A stretch of DNA of 64,000 bases, taken from Oscillospiraceae bacterium. GTDB lineage: Bacteria; Bacillota; Clostridia; Oscillospirales; Ruminococcaceae. Made by a program: the position numbers and the translations under genes. Shown here piece by piece: positions 15,615 to 24,425 of this stretch (positions are counted from its first letter, which is position 1; every line of letters starts with the position of its first letter). The stretch is from positions 1,488,001-1,552,000 of the forward strand of contig CP107211.1 of the NCBI GenBank assembly GCA_025757845.1, in the 5' to 3' direction. The notes under the pieces were generated by a model that was given only the letters and a program-made list of their open reading frames with translations, made no database searches and had not been told where the DNA came from.

Positions 15615-16031
15615 TTACTCTTCCAGTGCCTGTGCCATGGCATCGTCCGCTTCCTGCTGGGTGATGGTCTGCACCTTGAAACCGAAGTAGACGATGTGCC
15701 CCACCCAGACAATGGCCATAATGGCGCGGCCCACGGGCACCTTGTCCATCAGGATGAACCCGGGGAGCATGATGGCCGTTACCGTGCCGATGAGGAGCGC
15801 CTTGGCCTTGCGGGTCATGCCGCGGCGGCGGAAATAGCTGCCGATGTACTTTTTATAAACGGTCGTGTGGGTGAACCAGGTGTGCAGCCGCTCGGAGCTG
15901 TTGGCAAAGCAGAAGGCCGTGAGCAGATAGAACGGCACCGTGGGCAGAATGGGCAGTGCAATGCCGATGGTGCCCAGCGCCAGGCTGATGCAGCCGAGGG
16001 CAACAAAAAACGCTTTTTTGAGAGGATGCAT
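15615..16031 (-). CDS. DUF454 (YbaN family) inner-membrane protein
   Basis: 138 residues. The family core is clear: GCISLALGTIGIALPILPTVPFYLL, then FCFANSSERLHTWFTHT, then a basic segment RRRGMTRKAKAL and a second pair of spans. Function is not established in any organism I can name. AAAGGA precedes ATG 16031. It is a single gene with no informative neighbours. Confidence 0.85.
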   Translation of the reverse strand: MHPLKKAFFVALGCISLALGTIGIALPILPTVPFYLLTAFCFANSSERLHTWFTHTTVYKKYIGSYFRRRGMTRKAKALLIGTVTAIMLPGFILMDKVPVGRAIMAIVWVGHIVYFGFKVQTITQQEADDAMAQALEE

Positions 16032-16198
16032 GACAAAGGTCCTTTCTGTGTCCGGTGAGATGTCGAATGTTAGAACGAACTAACTTTTGAGCAAAAAGAA
16101 ACGCCATTCCAGAAGGAACGGTGCGTTTGCAAGAACAAACTGCATGGAGTGTATCATAAAAAATCCGTGTCTGTCAAGAGAAAATTTCTCCGGAAACG

Positions 16199-16227
16199 TT
16201 GTGTTCTGCCGCCGGGCGTGATAGGAT
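16199..16227 (+). promoter_or_regulatory. Promoter of the corrinoid adenosyltransferase gene
   Basis: TTGTGT (16199-16204), 17 bases, TAGGAT (16222-16227), 32 bases before the ATG. No cobalamin riboswitch is present. Confidence 0.6.
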
Positions 16228-16258
16228 AAAATGGAACAGAACGAATAAGGAGAACGGT

Positions 16259-16774
16259 ATGGAACAGATGGGACTGCTGCATTTGTATTACGGCGACGGC
16301 AAGGGCAAGACCACCGCCGCCATGGGCCTTGCGCTGCGTGCACTGGGCAGCGGAAAAAAGGTGGTCATCGTGCAGTTCCTGAAGGGCGGCAAGAGCGGGG
16401 AGATCCCGCTGCTGGAGCAGCTGGGGGCCACGGTCTACCGGGGCAAGGCCGGGCAGAAATTCGTCTTTCAGATGAACGACGCCGAAAAGGCCGCCACGCG
16501 GACCCTGCAGGACCGGAACCTGACCGTTGCCATGGCGCAGGAAGCGGACCTGTTGGTGCTGGACGAGGCCGGCAGCGCCTGGGAACTGGATATGGTGGAC
16601 AAGGACCTGCTTCGCCGGGCGGTGCTGCAGCGTCCCGCCGGGCAGGAATGTGTGCTCACGGCCCACGCCGCCCCGCAGTGGATGCTGGACGCCGCCGATT
16701 ATGTGACCAAGATGGAGTGCATCCGCCACCCCTATCAGAAGGGAATTGCCGCCCGCAAAGGCGTCGAATACTGA
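16259..16774 (+). CDS. Corrinoid adenosyltransferase (CobO/BtuR type)
   Basis: A 171-residue P-loop protein that adds the 5'-deoxyadenosyl group from ATP to cob(I)alamin or cobyrinic acid diamide. Motifs are YYGDGKGKTTAAMGLALRA (Walker A with the family's GKGKT), VVIVQFLKGG, DLLVLDEAG (Walker B) and VLTAHAAPQWMLDAADYVTKM. AAGGAG lies upstream of ATG 16259. No other cobamide synthesis genes are nearby, which fits a salvage role. Confidence 0.92.
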   Translation: MEQMGLLHLYYGDGKGKTTAAMGLALRALGSGKKVVIVQFLKGGKSGEIPLLEQLGATVYRGKAGQKFVFQMNDAEKAATRTLQDRNLTVAMAQEADLLVLDEAGSAWELDMVDKDLLRRAVLQRPAGQECVLTAHAAPQWMLDAADYVTKMECIRHPYQKGIAARKGVEY

Positions 16775-16791
16775 CCTTTGCACCGCACGGC

Positions 16792-16820
16792 TTGCAATTT
16801 GCCTACCGGTGTGATATGAT
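16792..16820 (+). promoter_or_regulatory. Promoter of the metal-binding protein gene
   Basis: TTGCAA (16792-16797), 17 bases, TATGAT (16815-16820), with an extended TG. The leader is about 170 bases and contains GTTAG-N6-CTAAC at 16932-16947, a possible operator or hairpin. Confidence 0.7.
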
Positions 16821-16998
16821 GAAGCTGTACAATGCGCGCGCATTTCTGAGCAGCCCGGGCCGCAGGCCCAAAAAGGGGATCGCTCCGCACTGCTGCCGGG
16901 GCACCCCGACAGCATTTTGTTTAAAGCTGCGGTTAGTATTCCCTAACGTGCAGTGGCTCGCCGAACGCGCGCAGAAACCATCATGGAGGGAACAGACA

Positions 16999-17259
16999 AT
17001 GATCGAAACAGTGGTAAAGGTAGACGGTATGATGTGCGGCATGTGCGAGAGCCATGTCAACGATGCCGTGCGCAAGGCATTTCCGGAGGCAAAGAAAGTG
17101 GCCTCTTCCCACACCAAGGGCCAGACGGTGATCCACTCGGAACAGGCTCTGGACGAGGCAAAGCTGCGGGATGTCATCAACGCCACCGGCTACGAAGTCA
17201 AGGGCGTATCGAGTGCACCGTATGAGAAAAAAGGTTTTTTCTCGTTTTTGAAAAAATAA
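16999..17259 (+). CDS. Small heavy-metal-associated (HMA) domain protein
   Basis: 86 residues forming one ferredoxin-like HMA domain. VKVDGMMCGMCESHV has the family's M-x-C-x-x-C metal site, and INATGYEV is the usual last strand; the tail is basic (EKKGFFSFLKK). Such proteins carry Cu(I) or Zn to a P-type ATPase or act in metal defence, but no ATPase gene is nearby. GGAGGG precedes ATG 16999. The gene has its own promoter with a long leader; the reductase-like gene begins 36 bases downstream. Confidence 0.85.
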   Translation: MIETVVKVDGMMCGMCESHVNDAVRKAFPEAKKVASSHTKGQTVIHSEQALDEAKLRDVINATGYEVKGVSSAPYEKKGFFSFLKK

Positions 17260-17294
17260 ACCCGGAAACCATTTCATGAGGGAGGCGCATCTGC

Positions 17295-18248
17295 ATGAGG
17301 ATCCTGGTGTACGGAGCCGGCGTGCTGGGCTGTGAACTGGCCCATGTGCTGCTGCAGAACAAAAAGAACGACGTGACCCTGCTGGCACGCGGGGAGTGGA
17401 AGGAGCGCATCGACCAGAAGGGTCTGGTCATCCGCCAATGGGCGCAGCGCAAAACCACGGTGGACCGGGTGCGCACCATCGACGTCCTGGCCCCGGAGGA
17501 CTTCTACGACCTTGTGTTCGTGGTGCTGCAGGCCGGTCAATTGCCGGATGTGCTGCCCGTCCTCAAGGCCAACCGGAGTCCCTACTTTGTATTCGTGGGC
17601 AACGACCCCCATGCAAAGCAGGTTCTGGAAGCTATGCAGCGCCCAGCCGACAAGGTCGCCTTTGGCTTCCAGAACACCGCAGGCCGCCGGGAGCGCGACC
17701 GGGTGGTCAGTGTGCACACCGGTGTGGGCATGACGGTGGGCGGTGCCACGGCTCCGCTTTCCGGCACCTTCCGCATCCGGCTCAAGACCGCCTTTGACGG
17801 CACAAAGTATAAGCTGACGTTCTACAGCGATATGGACGAGTGGCTCAAGTGCCACATTGCGTTCATTCTGCCGGTCTGCTATGTGTGCTATGCCTGCAAC
17901 GGGGACCTGACCCGCGCCACCAAACAGCAGCGCGCTGCCATTCTGGATGCCGCCTATGAGGGCTGTGAGATGCTCAAAGCTCTCGGCATCCCGGTGAACG
18001 ACGCAGAGAATACGGACTACTACAAGCCCGGCACGGCAGGCCGCCGCAAGATGGACGCCATGGTGCTTGCCATGACCAAGACGCCGCTGGGCCGCCTGTG
18101 TGCTTCCGACCACGCCATGCACGCAGTAAAGGAGATGCAGTACCTGGACGAAGCCTTTGAGGCTTTACGCAAACAGGCCGGAACGCCCATGCCCATGTGG
18201 GAAAAGCTGCGCAACGAAATGCCTGCCTGGAACACCCTGCAGAAATGA
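17295..18248 (+). CDS. Ketopantoate reductase family (PanE/ApbA-like) oxidoreductase
   Basis: 317 residues. The N-terminus MRILVYGAGVLGCELAHVLL is the NAD(P)-binding GxGxxG loop, followed by VTLLARG and a helical C-terminal domain (about 175-300) as in 6-phosphogluconate-type folds. Ketopantoate reductase makes pantoate for CoA, but the catalytic Lys and Asn motifs are not obvious and many paralogues act on other 2-oxo acids, so the substrate is open. GGGAGG lies 10 bases before the ATG. Confidence 0.78.
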   Translation: MRILVYGAGVLGCELAHVLLQNKKNDVTLLARGEWKERIDQKGLVIRQWAQRKTTVDRVRTIDVLAPEDFYDLVFVVLQAGQLPDVLPVLKANRSPYFVFVGNDPHAKQVLEAMQRPADKVAFGFQNTAGRRERDRVVSVHTGVGMTVGGATAPLSGTFRIRLKTAFDGTKYKLTFYSDMDEWLKCHIAFILPVCYVCYACNGDLTRATKQQRAAILDAAYEGCEMLKALGIPVNDAENTDYYKPGTAGRRKMDAMVLAMTKTPLGRLCASDHAMHAVKEMQYLDEAFEALRKQAGTPMPMWEKLRNEMPAWNTLQK

Positions 18249-18270
18249 TCCTTCGGGCGCAAAGCCCCGC

Positions 18271-18312
18271 AAAAAGCCCCCGGCTCTCACGATCAAGAGC
18301 CGGGGGCTTTGC
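18271..18312. terminator. Terminator between the reductase and GDPD genes
   Basis: AAAGCCCCCGGCTCT (18273-18287) pairs perfectly with AGAGCCGGGGGCTTT (18296-18310); T's follow on both strands. Confidence 0.88.
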
Positions 18313-18333
18313 TGTGTCTGTCCGGGAAGAAGA

Positions 18334-20292
18334 TCATGCCTGATCCAACAGTTCCTCCGGGTCTTCCAGCACCTCCTCAATGGCGCTGTCATCCGGGTCG
18401 ACCTCGCTGTCGGCGCTTTCCGTCAGGCCCAGCAGTTCCTTGAGCCGGTCACGCATCAGCACAAGGTTCCGGTCAAGGTCGGCGTCCTCATTGAGCAGGT
18501 CCTGTACCATCTCAGGCTTGTCGGTGATCACATCATCCACGCCAAGGCTCAGCAGGTCACGGGCGTCCTCCGCACGGTTGACCGTCCAGGCGGACACCGT
18601 CTTGCCGCGCAGATGGATCTGCTGCACCATGCCGGAGGTAATAAAGGTGGATTCCACGCTGAAAAAGTCGGCGGCAGGCAGGTCGTAATAGGTGCCTACG
18701 CCCAGCGCCAGAATATACCCCGTCTCGATCTCGGGGTCCAGCTCCTTTACCTTGCAAAGGGTCTCGTAGCTCTGGGAGGTGATCGCGCAGTCCTTTTCAA
18801 AGCCTTTTTCCCGGATGATGCGCACGGTCTCAGCTTCCAGCTCCGGGGTGGCGGCATTGGGCTTGATCTCGATGTTCAGCTGGATTTTCCCCTTGCACAG
18901 GTCCAGCACCTCTTCCAGTGTGGGGATCTGCGTACCGGCGTACCGGGCACTGAACCACCGCCCGGCATCCAGCTCTCGCACCTGTGCAAAGGTCAGGTCG
19001 TAGATGTTGGCGTTGCGGCCGGTGCAGCGGCGCAGGCTGGTGTCGTGGGTCACCATGACCACACCATCCTTTGTCATCTGCACATCCAGCTCGGCCCGGT
19101 CGCTGTGGTGGTCGATGGCCAGCTGAAAGGCGGGCAGGGTGTTCTCCGGTGCGGCCGTCGAATAGCCGCGGTGTGCCGTGACGATGGGAGCCGTACCGCC
19201 CAGCATGGTGCGCAGCTCATCATCCGCCGGCAGGGCAATATAAATAAAGGAAAGGCCGATTGTGACCAGCGTGACGCCGACCACCGCAGCGGCCAGCAGG
19301 CGACGGCCCTTCGCACGGACGGGCTTCCCATTCTGGGTATCCTCCGGCACGGCATCACCCTCCCGCAGACGGCGGTACAGCAAAAACAGGATGCTGCACT
19401 GCGCAATGGTGATGGAGCAGTCGAGCAGGAACTGGAAGAACGGCACCTCGACCAGCAGGCTGGCGCGGGACAGCGCCACCATGGCAGCGGTGTTCTGGAG
19501 CCCGATGCCCAGAATGACCGCGTACAGCGGTGCCAGTACGCACAGGGCCAGGCTGCCCGAACGGAGGACTGCCGAGAGATTCCAGCGCAGCAGAAGCAGC
19601 GCTGTGCGGAAAATTCGCTGCCGCACGAACCCGACGCTCTCCCGGACGGCCTGCCACAGGCTGCGGCGCTCCAGGACAAACAGGGGCAGCACCAGCGCAC
19701 AGGAGAGGAACAATAGAACCAGCAGTACCACGATCGCCAGATACAGCGCATGATAACGTGTGGTGGCGCGCAGTACGCCCAGAAGATACTCCGGTACGGC
19801 AAACTGGGTGACGTAGTTGGATGTCAGGAAAAAGCTGGTGAAGGGGATGAGCACGGCGCTGTATACGAGGACCGGCCAGTTCTGCGGAAGAAACGTGTGC
19901 CGGATGTCCACCAGCGCATCCCGCAGCAGGGCAGGCAGCTGCACCGGTCTGCCGCTGCGGACCAACTCCAGTCCGTGCAGCAGCACCGAAAATTCATACA
20001 GCGCCCAGAATGCTGTCAGCAATGCAATGACCACAAGACACAGGATGATGGCCGGGGAGACAAAAATGTCCGAAGCATTGCTGTTGTTCAGGTAATGCAC
20101 GGGCGCGAACCGGAGTGTCAGCGACCAGAGCTGCTGCATCAGTGGGATAAACAGCAGGTTGGTTGCGACTGCGTACAGTCCGACCAGCGCCGGCAGGATG
20201 ACCCCGGCATGGTGCAGCAGAGCACCGGCTGAGCGCTGCAAAGAATGATAGGTCTGGTTGAAAGCGTGCAGGGAAGAAGCGAAAGATTTCAA
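18334..20292 (-). CDS. Membrane glycerophosphodiester phosphodiesterase
   Basis: 652 residues. The N-terminal 360 hold about seven membrane spans (the GDPD membrane-domain family). The rest is a GDPD barrel with VTAHRGYSTAAPENTLPAF (catalytic His/Arg and Glu), AELDVQMTKDGVVMVTHD (metal site and second His) and NIEIKPN. GDPD enzymes hydrolyse glycerophosphodiesters to glycerol 3-phosphate plus alcohol; here they may act on lipid head groups or teichoic acid. The C-terminal tail is acidic. The frame is open 440 bases further, but TTG 20292 with AAAAGAGG 10 bases upstream gives the family-like N-terminus. Confidence 0.88.
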   Translation of the reverse strand: MKSFASSLHAFNQTYHSLQRSAGALLHHAGVILPALVGLYAVATNLLFIPLMQQLWSLTLRFAPVHYLNNSNASDIFVSPAIILCLVVIALLTAFWALYEFSVLLHGLELVRSGRPVQLPALLRDALVDIRHTFLPQNWPVLVYSAVLIPFTSFFLTSNYVTQFAVPEYLLGVLRATTRYHALYLAIVVLLVLLFLSCALVLPLFVLERRSLWQAVRESVGFVRQRIFRTALLLLRWNLSAVLRSGSLALCVLAPLYAVILGIGLQNTAAMVALSRASLLVEVPFFQFLLDCSITIAQCSILFLLYRRLREGDAVPEDTQNGKPVRAKGRRLLAAAVVGVTLVTIGLSFIYIALPADDELRTMLGGTAPIVTAHRGYSTAAPENTLPAFQLAIDHHSDRAELDVQMTKDGVVMVTHDTSLRRCTGRNANIYDLTFAQVRELDAGRWFSARYAGTQIPTLEEVLDLCKGKIQLNIEIKPNAATPELEAETVRIIREKGFEKDCAITSQSYETLCKVKELDPEIETGYILALGVGTYYDLPAADFFSVESTFITSGMVQQIHLRGKTVSAWTVNRAEDARDLLSLGVDDVITDKPEMVQDLLNEDADLDRNLVLMRDRLKELLGLTESADSEVDPDDSAIEEVLEDPEELLDQA

Positions 20293-20600
20293 AGTTTGTC
20301 GGACCTCTTTTGCGTGGATTTTTGTTGTTTTCCGGGCGGGAGGATGGCATTGTCTGTCGGATTTTACCCGGATTTTACGATTCCGCAGGGAATGTAACAT
20401 CAGTGTAACACAATTCTGACCAAAAAGATATGTGCGGATGGAGAGCACATTTACCAAAAATGAAAGAAAATTTTTTACACCGGTGCCGGGCGCACCGCAG
20501 GGTGCGTCTAGGAGCGAAAAAAGCGCAGGGCGATACATCGTTAAAAAATTATGGATTGCAGCTGACAGATGTTGTTTTCGATGGATTTTTATAGAAAGTC
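20293..20600. other. Intergenic region between divergent GDPD and carboxyltransferase genes
   Basis: It holds no supported ORF. Near 20482-20515 are small GC-rich inverted repeats (CGCACC/GGTGCG) of unknown role. On the minus strand an extended -10 (TGT-TACACT, about 20402-20410) could drive the GDPD gene. I see no riboswitch family here. Confidence 0.5.
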
Positions 20601-20629
20601 TTGCAATTTCCTGGCAAAAACAGTATAAT
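20601..20629 (+). promoter_or_regulatory. Promoter of the biotin-dependent carboxyltransferase operon
   Basis: TTGCAA (20601-20606), 17 bases, perfect TATAAT (20624-20629), 45 bases before the first start codon. Confidence 0.82.
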
Positions 20630-20674
20630 AAAACCAATTTTGAAAGCTCACACAGACAACCAGGAGGTCTTATC

Positions 20675-21994
20675 ATGGCTTCAAAGATCAATAAGGGAGA
20701 AATCCTCGCCAAGTTTTTCGATGACGGGGAATACACCGCGCTGTTTGCCGATGGTGCGGTGAGTGCTGCCTGCGGCTATGCAGCAGGTCAGCAGGCATAC
20801 GCTGTCTATCAGAACGGCGAGGCTGTTACCGTCAAGGACGTTGAGAAGAACATCAAGGTCCTGGAGATGGCCGCACAGACTGGCTGCCCGGTCGTCACGT
20901 TCTATAACTCGGTGGGCGCAAAGCTGGCCGAGGGCCTGGATGTGCTCACAACCAATGCCAAGCTGAATGCGCAGATCGCAAAGGTTTCCGGCGTGATCCC
21001 GCAGGTGGCGGTGGTTCTGGGTGTGTGCGGCGGCACCAGCGCACTGAGCGCTGCCAATGCCGACGTGTGCATCATGGCCGAGGGCGCAGAGCTGTTCTTC
21101 ACCGCTCCGTTCACCTCTGCCGCCAAGGGCGACAAGGTGGCTGATGCCGGCAGTGCTGCTGCCGCTGCCAAGGCCGGTGTGGCATCCATCGTGGCTGCCG
21201 ACGCCGCCGAGGCTGCCGAGAAGGCTGCCCACATCGTGGGTCTGCTGCCCGCCAACAACCTGACCGGCCCTGCGATCTTTGAGTTCGAGCAGCCCACTGC
21301 TGCTCTGGCTGCCGGTGCAGAGCCTGCCAAGGCTGCTGCCGCTGTGGTGGACAAGGACAGCACCGTGGAGCTGTATGCAGGCTTTGGCAAGTCGGTCTAC
21401 ACCGCATTTGCCACCGTCGGCGGCAACGCCGTGGGCGTTGTGGCTACCGGCAAGAACCTGTGCCACAACTGCGTGGCCAAGATCGCCCGCTTTGTGCGCC
21501 TGTGCGACGCCTTCAGCGTGCCGGTGGTCACCGTTGTGGACACCGAGGGCTTTGTGCCCAGCGTAAGCGATGACATCGCCGGCGGCATCCGTGAGGCTGC
21601 CCGTCTGGCCGCCACCTACGCCGACGCCACCACCGCAAAGGTCACCGTTCTGGCCGGCAAGGCTGTGGGCCCTGTCTACACCGCATTGGCTGCTGCGGAC
21701 CTGCGCATTGCCGTCACTGGCTGCGTGGTCAGCGCTCTGGAGCCCAGCGCAGCGGTCAGCGTTCTGTACAAGGACGAGATCGACGCTTCCGACAACATCA
21801 TTGCTGCCACCAACGCCAAGGCTGCCGCTTACACCGCAGAGGTGTGCAGCGCTGCCAACGCTGTGGCCTGCGGTGCTGCCGATATGGTCTGTGACGCTGC
21901 CAATGTGCGCTCCAGCGTGGTTGCTGCACTGGAACTGCTGAGCACCAAGCGTGCTGCCCGCCTGCCCAAGAAGCACGGCAACATGGCTCTGTAA
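20675..21994 (+). CDS. Carboxyltransferase (12S / methylmalonyl-CoA decarboxylase alpha-like), divergent
   Basis: 439 residues, shorter than the usual ~510. Both crotonase-like halves are recognisable. The N-half has VLGVCGGTSALSAANADVCIM and IVGLLPANN. The C-half has CVAKIARFVRLCDAFSVPVVTVVDTEGF, GGIREAARLAATYADATTAKVTVL and GKAVGPVYTAL, parallel to the family's D-K-A-x-R-F-x-R-x-x-D-A-F and PGF-x-P motifs. Relatives move CO2 between carboxybiotin and an acyl-CoA. The protein is very Ala-rich and several family motifs are softened. AGGAGG precedes the ATG. A biotin carrier and a pyruvate-type carboxyltransferase follow. Confidence 0.8.
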   Translation: MASKINKGEILAKFFDDGEYTALFADGAVSAACGYAAGQQAYAVYQNGEAVTVKDVEKNIKVLEMAAQTGCPVVTFYNSVGAKLAEGLDVLTTNAKLNAQIAKVSGVIPQVAVVLGVCGGTSALSAANADVCIMAEGAELFFTAPFTSAAKGDKVADAGSAAAAAKAGVASIVAADAAEAAEKAAHIVGLLPANNLTGPAIFEFEQPTAALAAGAEPAKAAAAVVDKDSTVELYAGFGKSVYTAFATVGGNAVGVVATGKNLCHNCVAKIARFVRLCDAFSVPVVTVVDTEGFVPSVSDDIAGGIREAARLAATYADATTAKVTVLAGKAVGPVYTALAAADLRIAVTGCVVSALEPSAAVSVLYKDEIDASDNIIAATNAKAAAYTAEVCSAANAVACGAADMVCDAANVRSSVVAALELLSTKRAARLPKKHGNMAL

Positions 21995-22042
21995 GCATCC
22001 GAACGTTTTATCTGATACGATTTTGATTTGGAGGATTCTTCC

Positions 22043-22423
22043 ATGAAGTACTACAATATTACCGTCAATGGTGTTGCTTACAGCGTTTCCGTGGAGGAGA
22101 CCGCTGCAGGTGCTGCTCCTGTTGCTGCTGCCGCTCCGGCTGCCCCCGCTGCTCCCAAGGCTGCTCCGGCTCCCGCTGCCGCCCCGAAGGCTGCTGCTGG
22201 TGCCGCAGGCGCTGTTTCCGTCAAGGCACCCATGCCCGGCAACATTCTGGACGTCAAGGTCAGCGCAGGTGCTTCCGTCAAGGCCGGCGATGTGCTGGTG
22301 ATCCTGGAGGCCATGAAGATGGAGAACGAGATCCTGGCTCCCCAGGACGGCACTGTTGCATCCGTCAATGTCAACAAGGGCGACACCGTCAACTCCGGTG
22401 ACGTTCTGGTTTCCATGAACTAA
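22043..22423 (+). CDS. Biotin carboxyl carrier protein (1.3S-like)
   Basis: 126 residues. A short N-terminal strand region (MKYYNITVNGVAYSVSVEE) is followed by a long Ala/Pro linker (about 21-57) and a biotinyl domain with the canonical EAMKMENE; Lys92 would be biotinylated. The linker lets the domain swing between active sites. The gene lies between the two carboxyltransferase subunits, and no biotin carboxylase gene is present. Confidence 0.93.
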   Translation: MKYYNITVNGVAYSVSVEETAAGAAPVAAAAPAAPAAPKAAPAPAAAPKAAAGAAGAVSVKAPMPGNILDVKVSAGASVKAGDVLVILEAMKMENEILAPQDGTVASVNVNKGDTVNSGDVLVSMN

Positions 22424-22439
22424 GGGAGAGGTGACAACC

Positions 22440-23843
22440 ATGGCGAAAAAGCCGATCAAAGTGACCGAAGTGGTCCTGCGTGATGCGCACCAGTCCCTGC
22501 TGGCTACCCGCATGACCATGGACGAGATGCGTCCGATCCTGCCCGAGATGGACAAGATCAATTACTTCTCTGTGGAATGCTGGGGCGGCGCCACCTTCGA
22601 CAGCTGCATCCGCTTCCTGGATGAGGACCCCTGGGAGCGTCTGCGCATCCTGCGCAAGGAGCTGCCCCACCAGAAGCTGCAGATGCTGTTCCGCGGCCAG
22701 AACATGCTGGGCTACCGCCCCTACGCAGATGATGCCGTGGAGTATTTTGTGCAGAAGTCCGTGGCAAACGGCATTGATGTCATCCGCATCTTCGACGCAC
22801 TGAACGATCCCCGCAACCTGCAGACTGCCATCAAGGCAGCCAACAAGGAAGGCGCTCATGTGCAGGGCTGCATCAGCTATACCCTGAGCCCTGTGCACAA
22901 CAACGAGTACTTTGCAGCCTACGCCAAGACCCTGGAAGAGATGGGCGCAAACTCCATCTGCATCAAGGATATGGCCGGTCTGCTCACTCCCTATACCTGC
23001 TATGACCTGGTCAAGAAGCTGAAGGAGACCGTCAGCATCCCCGTTGACATCCACAGCCACTACACCGCTGGTCTGGCTTCCATGTCCATCCTGAAGGGCA
23101 TCGAGGCAGGTGCTGACATCATCGACACCGCCATGAGCCCCCTGAGCCTGGGCACCAGCCACATGCCCACCGAGAGCCTGGTCGCTGCCCTGCAGGGCAC
23201 CGATTACGACACCGGTCTGGACCTGAAGCAGCTGAACGTGGTGCGTGCTTACTTTGCAAAGCTCCGTGAGAAGTATATTGCCAACGGCCAGATCAGCCCC
23301 AAGAGCCTGGGCGTTGATGCCAACACTCTGCTGTACCAGGTGCCGGGCGGCATGTTCTCCAACATGCTCAAGCAGCTGAAGGATGCCGGCAAGGAGGACA
23401 AGCTGGACGAAGTGCTGGCCGAGATCCCCCGCGTCCGCGAGGATGCAGGCTATCCGCCGCTGGTCACCCCAACCAGCCAGATCGTTGGCACGCAGGCCGT
23501 GTTCAACGTCATCCTGGGCGAGCGCTACAAGATGGTCACCAAGGAGTTCAAGGGCCTGGTCCACGGCGACTACGGCAAGACTCCCGCTCCCATCAAGCCC
23601 GAGTTCACCAAGAAGATCCTGGGCGACGAGCAGCCCATCACCTGCCGCTTTGCCGACACGCTGGCTCCTGAGATGGACAAGCTGAAGGCCGAAGCCGCCA
23701 AGTGGGCAACGCAGGAAGAGGACGTGCTGACCTACGCCATGTTCCCGCAGGTGGCACCCAAGTTCTTCGACAAGCGCAATGCCAAGAAGCAGGGCGTGGA
23801 CGGCGACCATGTGGACTACACCAATCAGTCCCACCCCGTCTGA
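22440..23843 (+). CDS. Pyruvate/oxaloacetate carboxyltransferase subunit (5S / OadA-like)
   Basis: 467 residues. The TIM-barrel carboxyltransferase domain has LRDAHQSLLATRM, VECWGGATFDSCIRFL, LFRGQNMLGYR, CIKDMAGLL (the Lys carbamylated in relatives) and DIHSHYTAG (metal His pair). The C-terminal conserved region runs to GRT-like VHGDYGKTPAP. It lacks the biotinyl domain found in full OadA, as in the 5S subunit of transcarboxylase. It interconverts oxaloacetate and pyruvate with carboxybiotin. ATG 22440 is preceded by GGGAGAGG. Confidence 0.92.
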   Translation: MAKKPIKVTEVVLRDAHQSLLATRMTMDEMRPILPEMDKINYFSVECWGGATFDSCIRFLDEDPWERLRILRKELPHQKLQMLFRGQNMLGYRPYADDAVEYFVQKSVANGIDVIRIFDALNDPRNLQTAIKAANKEGAHVQGCISYTLSPVHNNEYFAAYAKTLEEMGANSICIKDMAGLLTPYTCYDLVKKLKETVSIPVDIHSHYTAGLASMSILKGIEAGADIIDTAMSPLSLGTSHMPTESLVAALQGTDYDTGLDLKQLNVVRAYFAKLREKYIANGQISPKSLGVDANTLLYQVPGGMFSNMLKQLKDAGKEDKLDEVLAEIPRVREDAGYPPLVTPTSQIVGTQAVFNVILGERYKMVTKEFKGLVHGDYGKTPAPIKPEFTKKILGDEQPITCRFADTLAPEMDKLKAEAAKWATQEEDVLTYAMFPQVAPKFFDKRNAKKQGVDGDHVDYTNQSHPV

Positions 23844-23868
23844 TCTGCTCATCTGAACTGAACAGCGA

Positions 23869-23897
23869 GCCTCCCGTATACAAGCGGGAGGCTTTTT
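23869..23897 (+). terminator. Terminator of the carboxyltransferase operon
   Basis: GCCTCCCG pairs with CGGGAGGC over an 8-base loop, then TTTTTG. Confidence 0.88.
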
Positions 23898-23986
23898 GTT
23901 TTGGCAAAAACAGGAGGATTTCGCCTTTATGCAACTAAAATGCAACAAATACACCCACTTTTTACCAGAAATCTGACACAACTGCA

Positions 23987-24015
23987 TTGACTTGCCACGG
24001 CATTCCTTTTATAAT
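23987..24015 (+). promoter_or_regulatory. Promoter of the transposase-type HTH gene
   Basis: TTGACT (23987-23992), 17 bases, perfect TATAAT (24010-24015); among the strongest in the window. Confidence 0.8.
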
Positions 24016-24060
24016 TAACAATCATATCAAGTGTTATTCTGAGCAAAGGGGGTTATTGCC

Positions 24061-24420
24061 ATGAGGCGTATTACCGAAGAACACCTCGCCGACCTGTGTG
24101 AAGCGGATTACCGGAACCTGATGGGGGTTACCCGGGAAGAATTCGGCCGCATGCTGCAGGCGCTGGAAGAAGGCTACCGCCGGGAGCACAAGCGCAAGCC
24201 GCGCTTTACCAAGATCACCATGGTCGACAAACTGATCCTCACCCTGACCTATCGCTGCCAGTACCGCAGCATGGACAGCATTGCAAAGGAATACGAAGTC
24301 TCGCTGGACACCATTTCCGACAACATCCACTGGGTGGAACAGACCCTGCTGAACGCAGATCTGCTGGAAAGCAGCGTGACCTGCGTGTATAAAACGAATG
24401 CCGGAACAACGGCTCATTGA
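24061..24420 (+). CDS. Stand-alone transposase-type helix-turn-helix protein
   Basis: 119 residues. The sequence from about 15 to 105 (LMGVTREEFGRMLQALEEGY to SIAKEYEVSLDTISDNIHWVEQTLL) looks like the N-terminal HTH domain found before the DDE domain in IS5/Harbinger-type transposases. No DDE domain follows: the frame stops and a terminator begins within 6 bases. No inverted repeats flank it. A strong promoter, GCAAAGGGGG ribosome site and terminator suggest a maintained gene, either a domesticated DNA-binding protein or a recent remnant. Confidence 0.65.
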   Translation: MRRITEEHLADLCEADYRNLMGVTREEFGRMLQALEEGYRREHKRKPRFTKITMVDKLILTLTYRCQYRSMDSIAKEYEVSLDTISDNIHWVEQTLLNADLLESSVTCVYKTNAGTTAH

Positions 24421-24425
24421 CCCGG

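Noticed and set aside
18157..19716. 519-codon plus-strand frame inside the GDPD region
   Set aside because: Composition is that of an antisense shadow and it runs through the bidirectional terminator at 18271; the minus-strand GDPD motifs are decisive.
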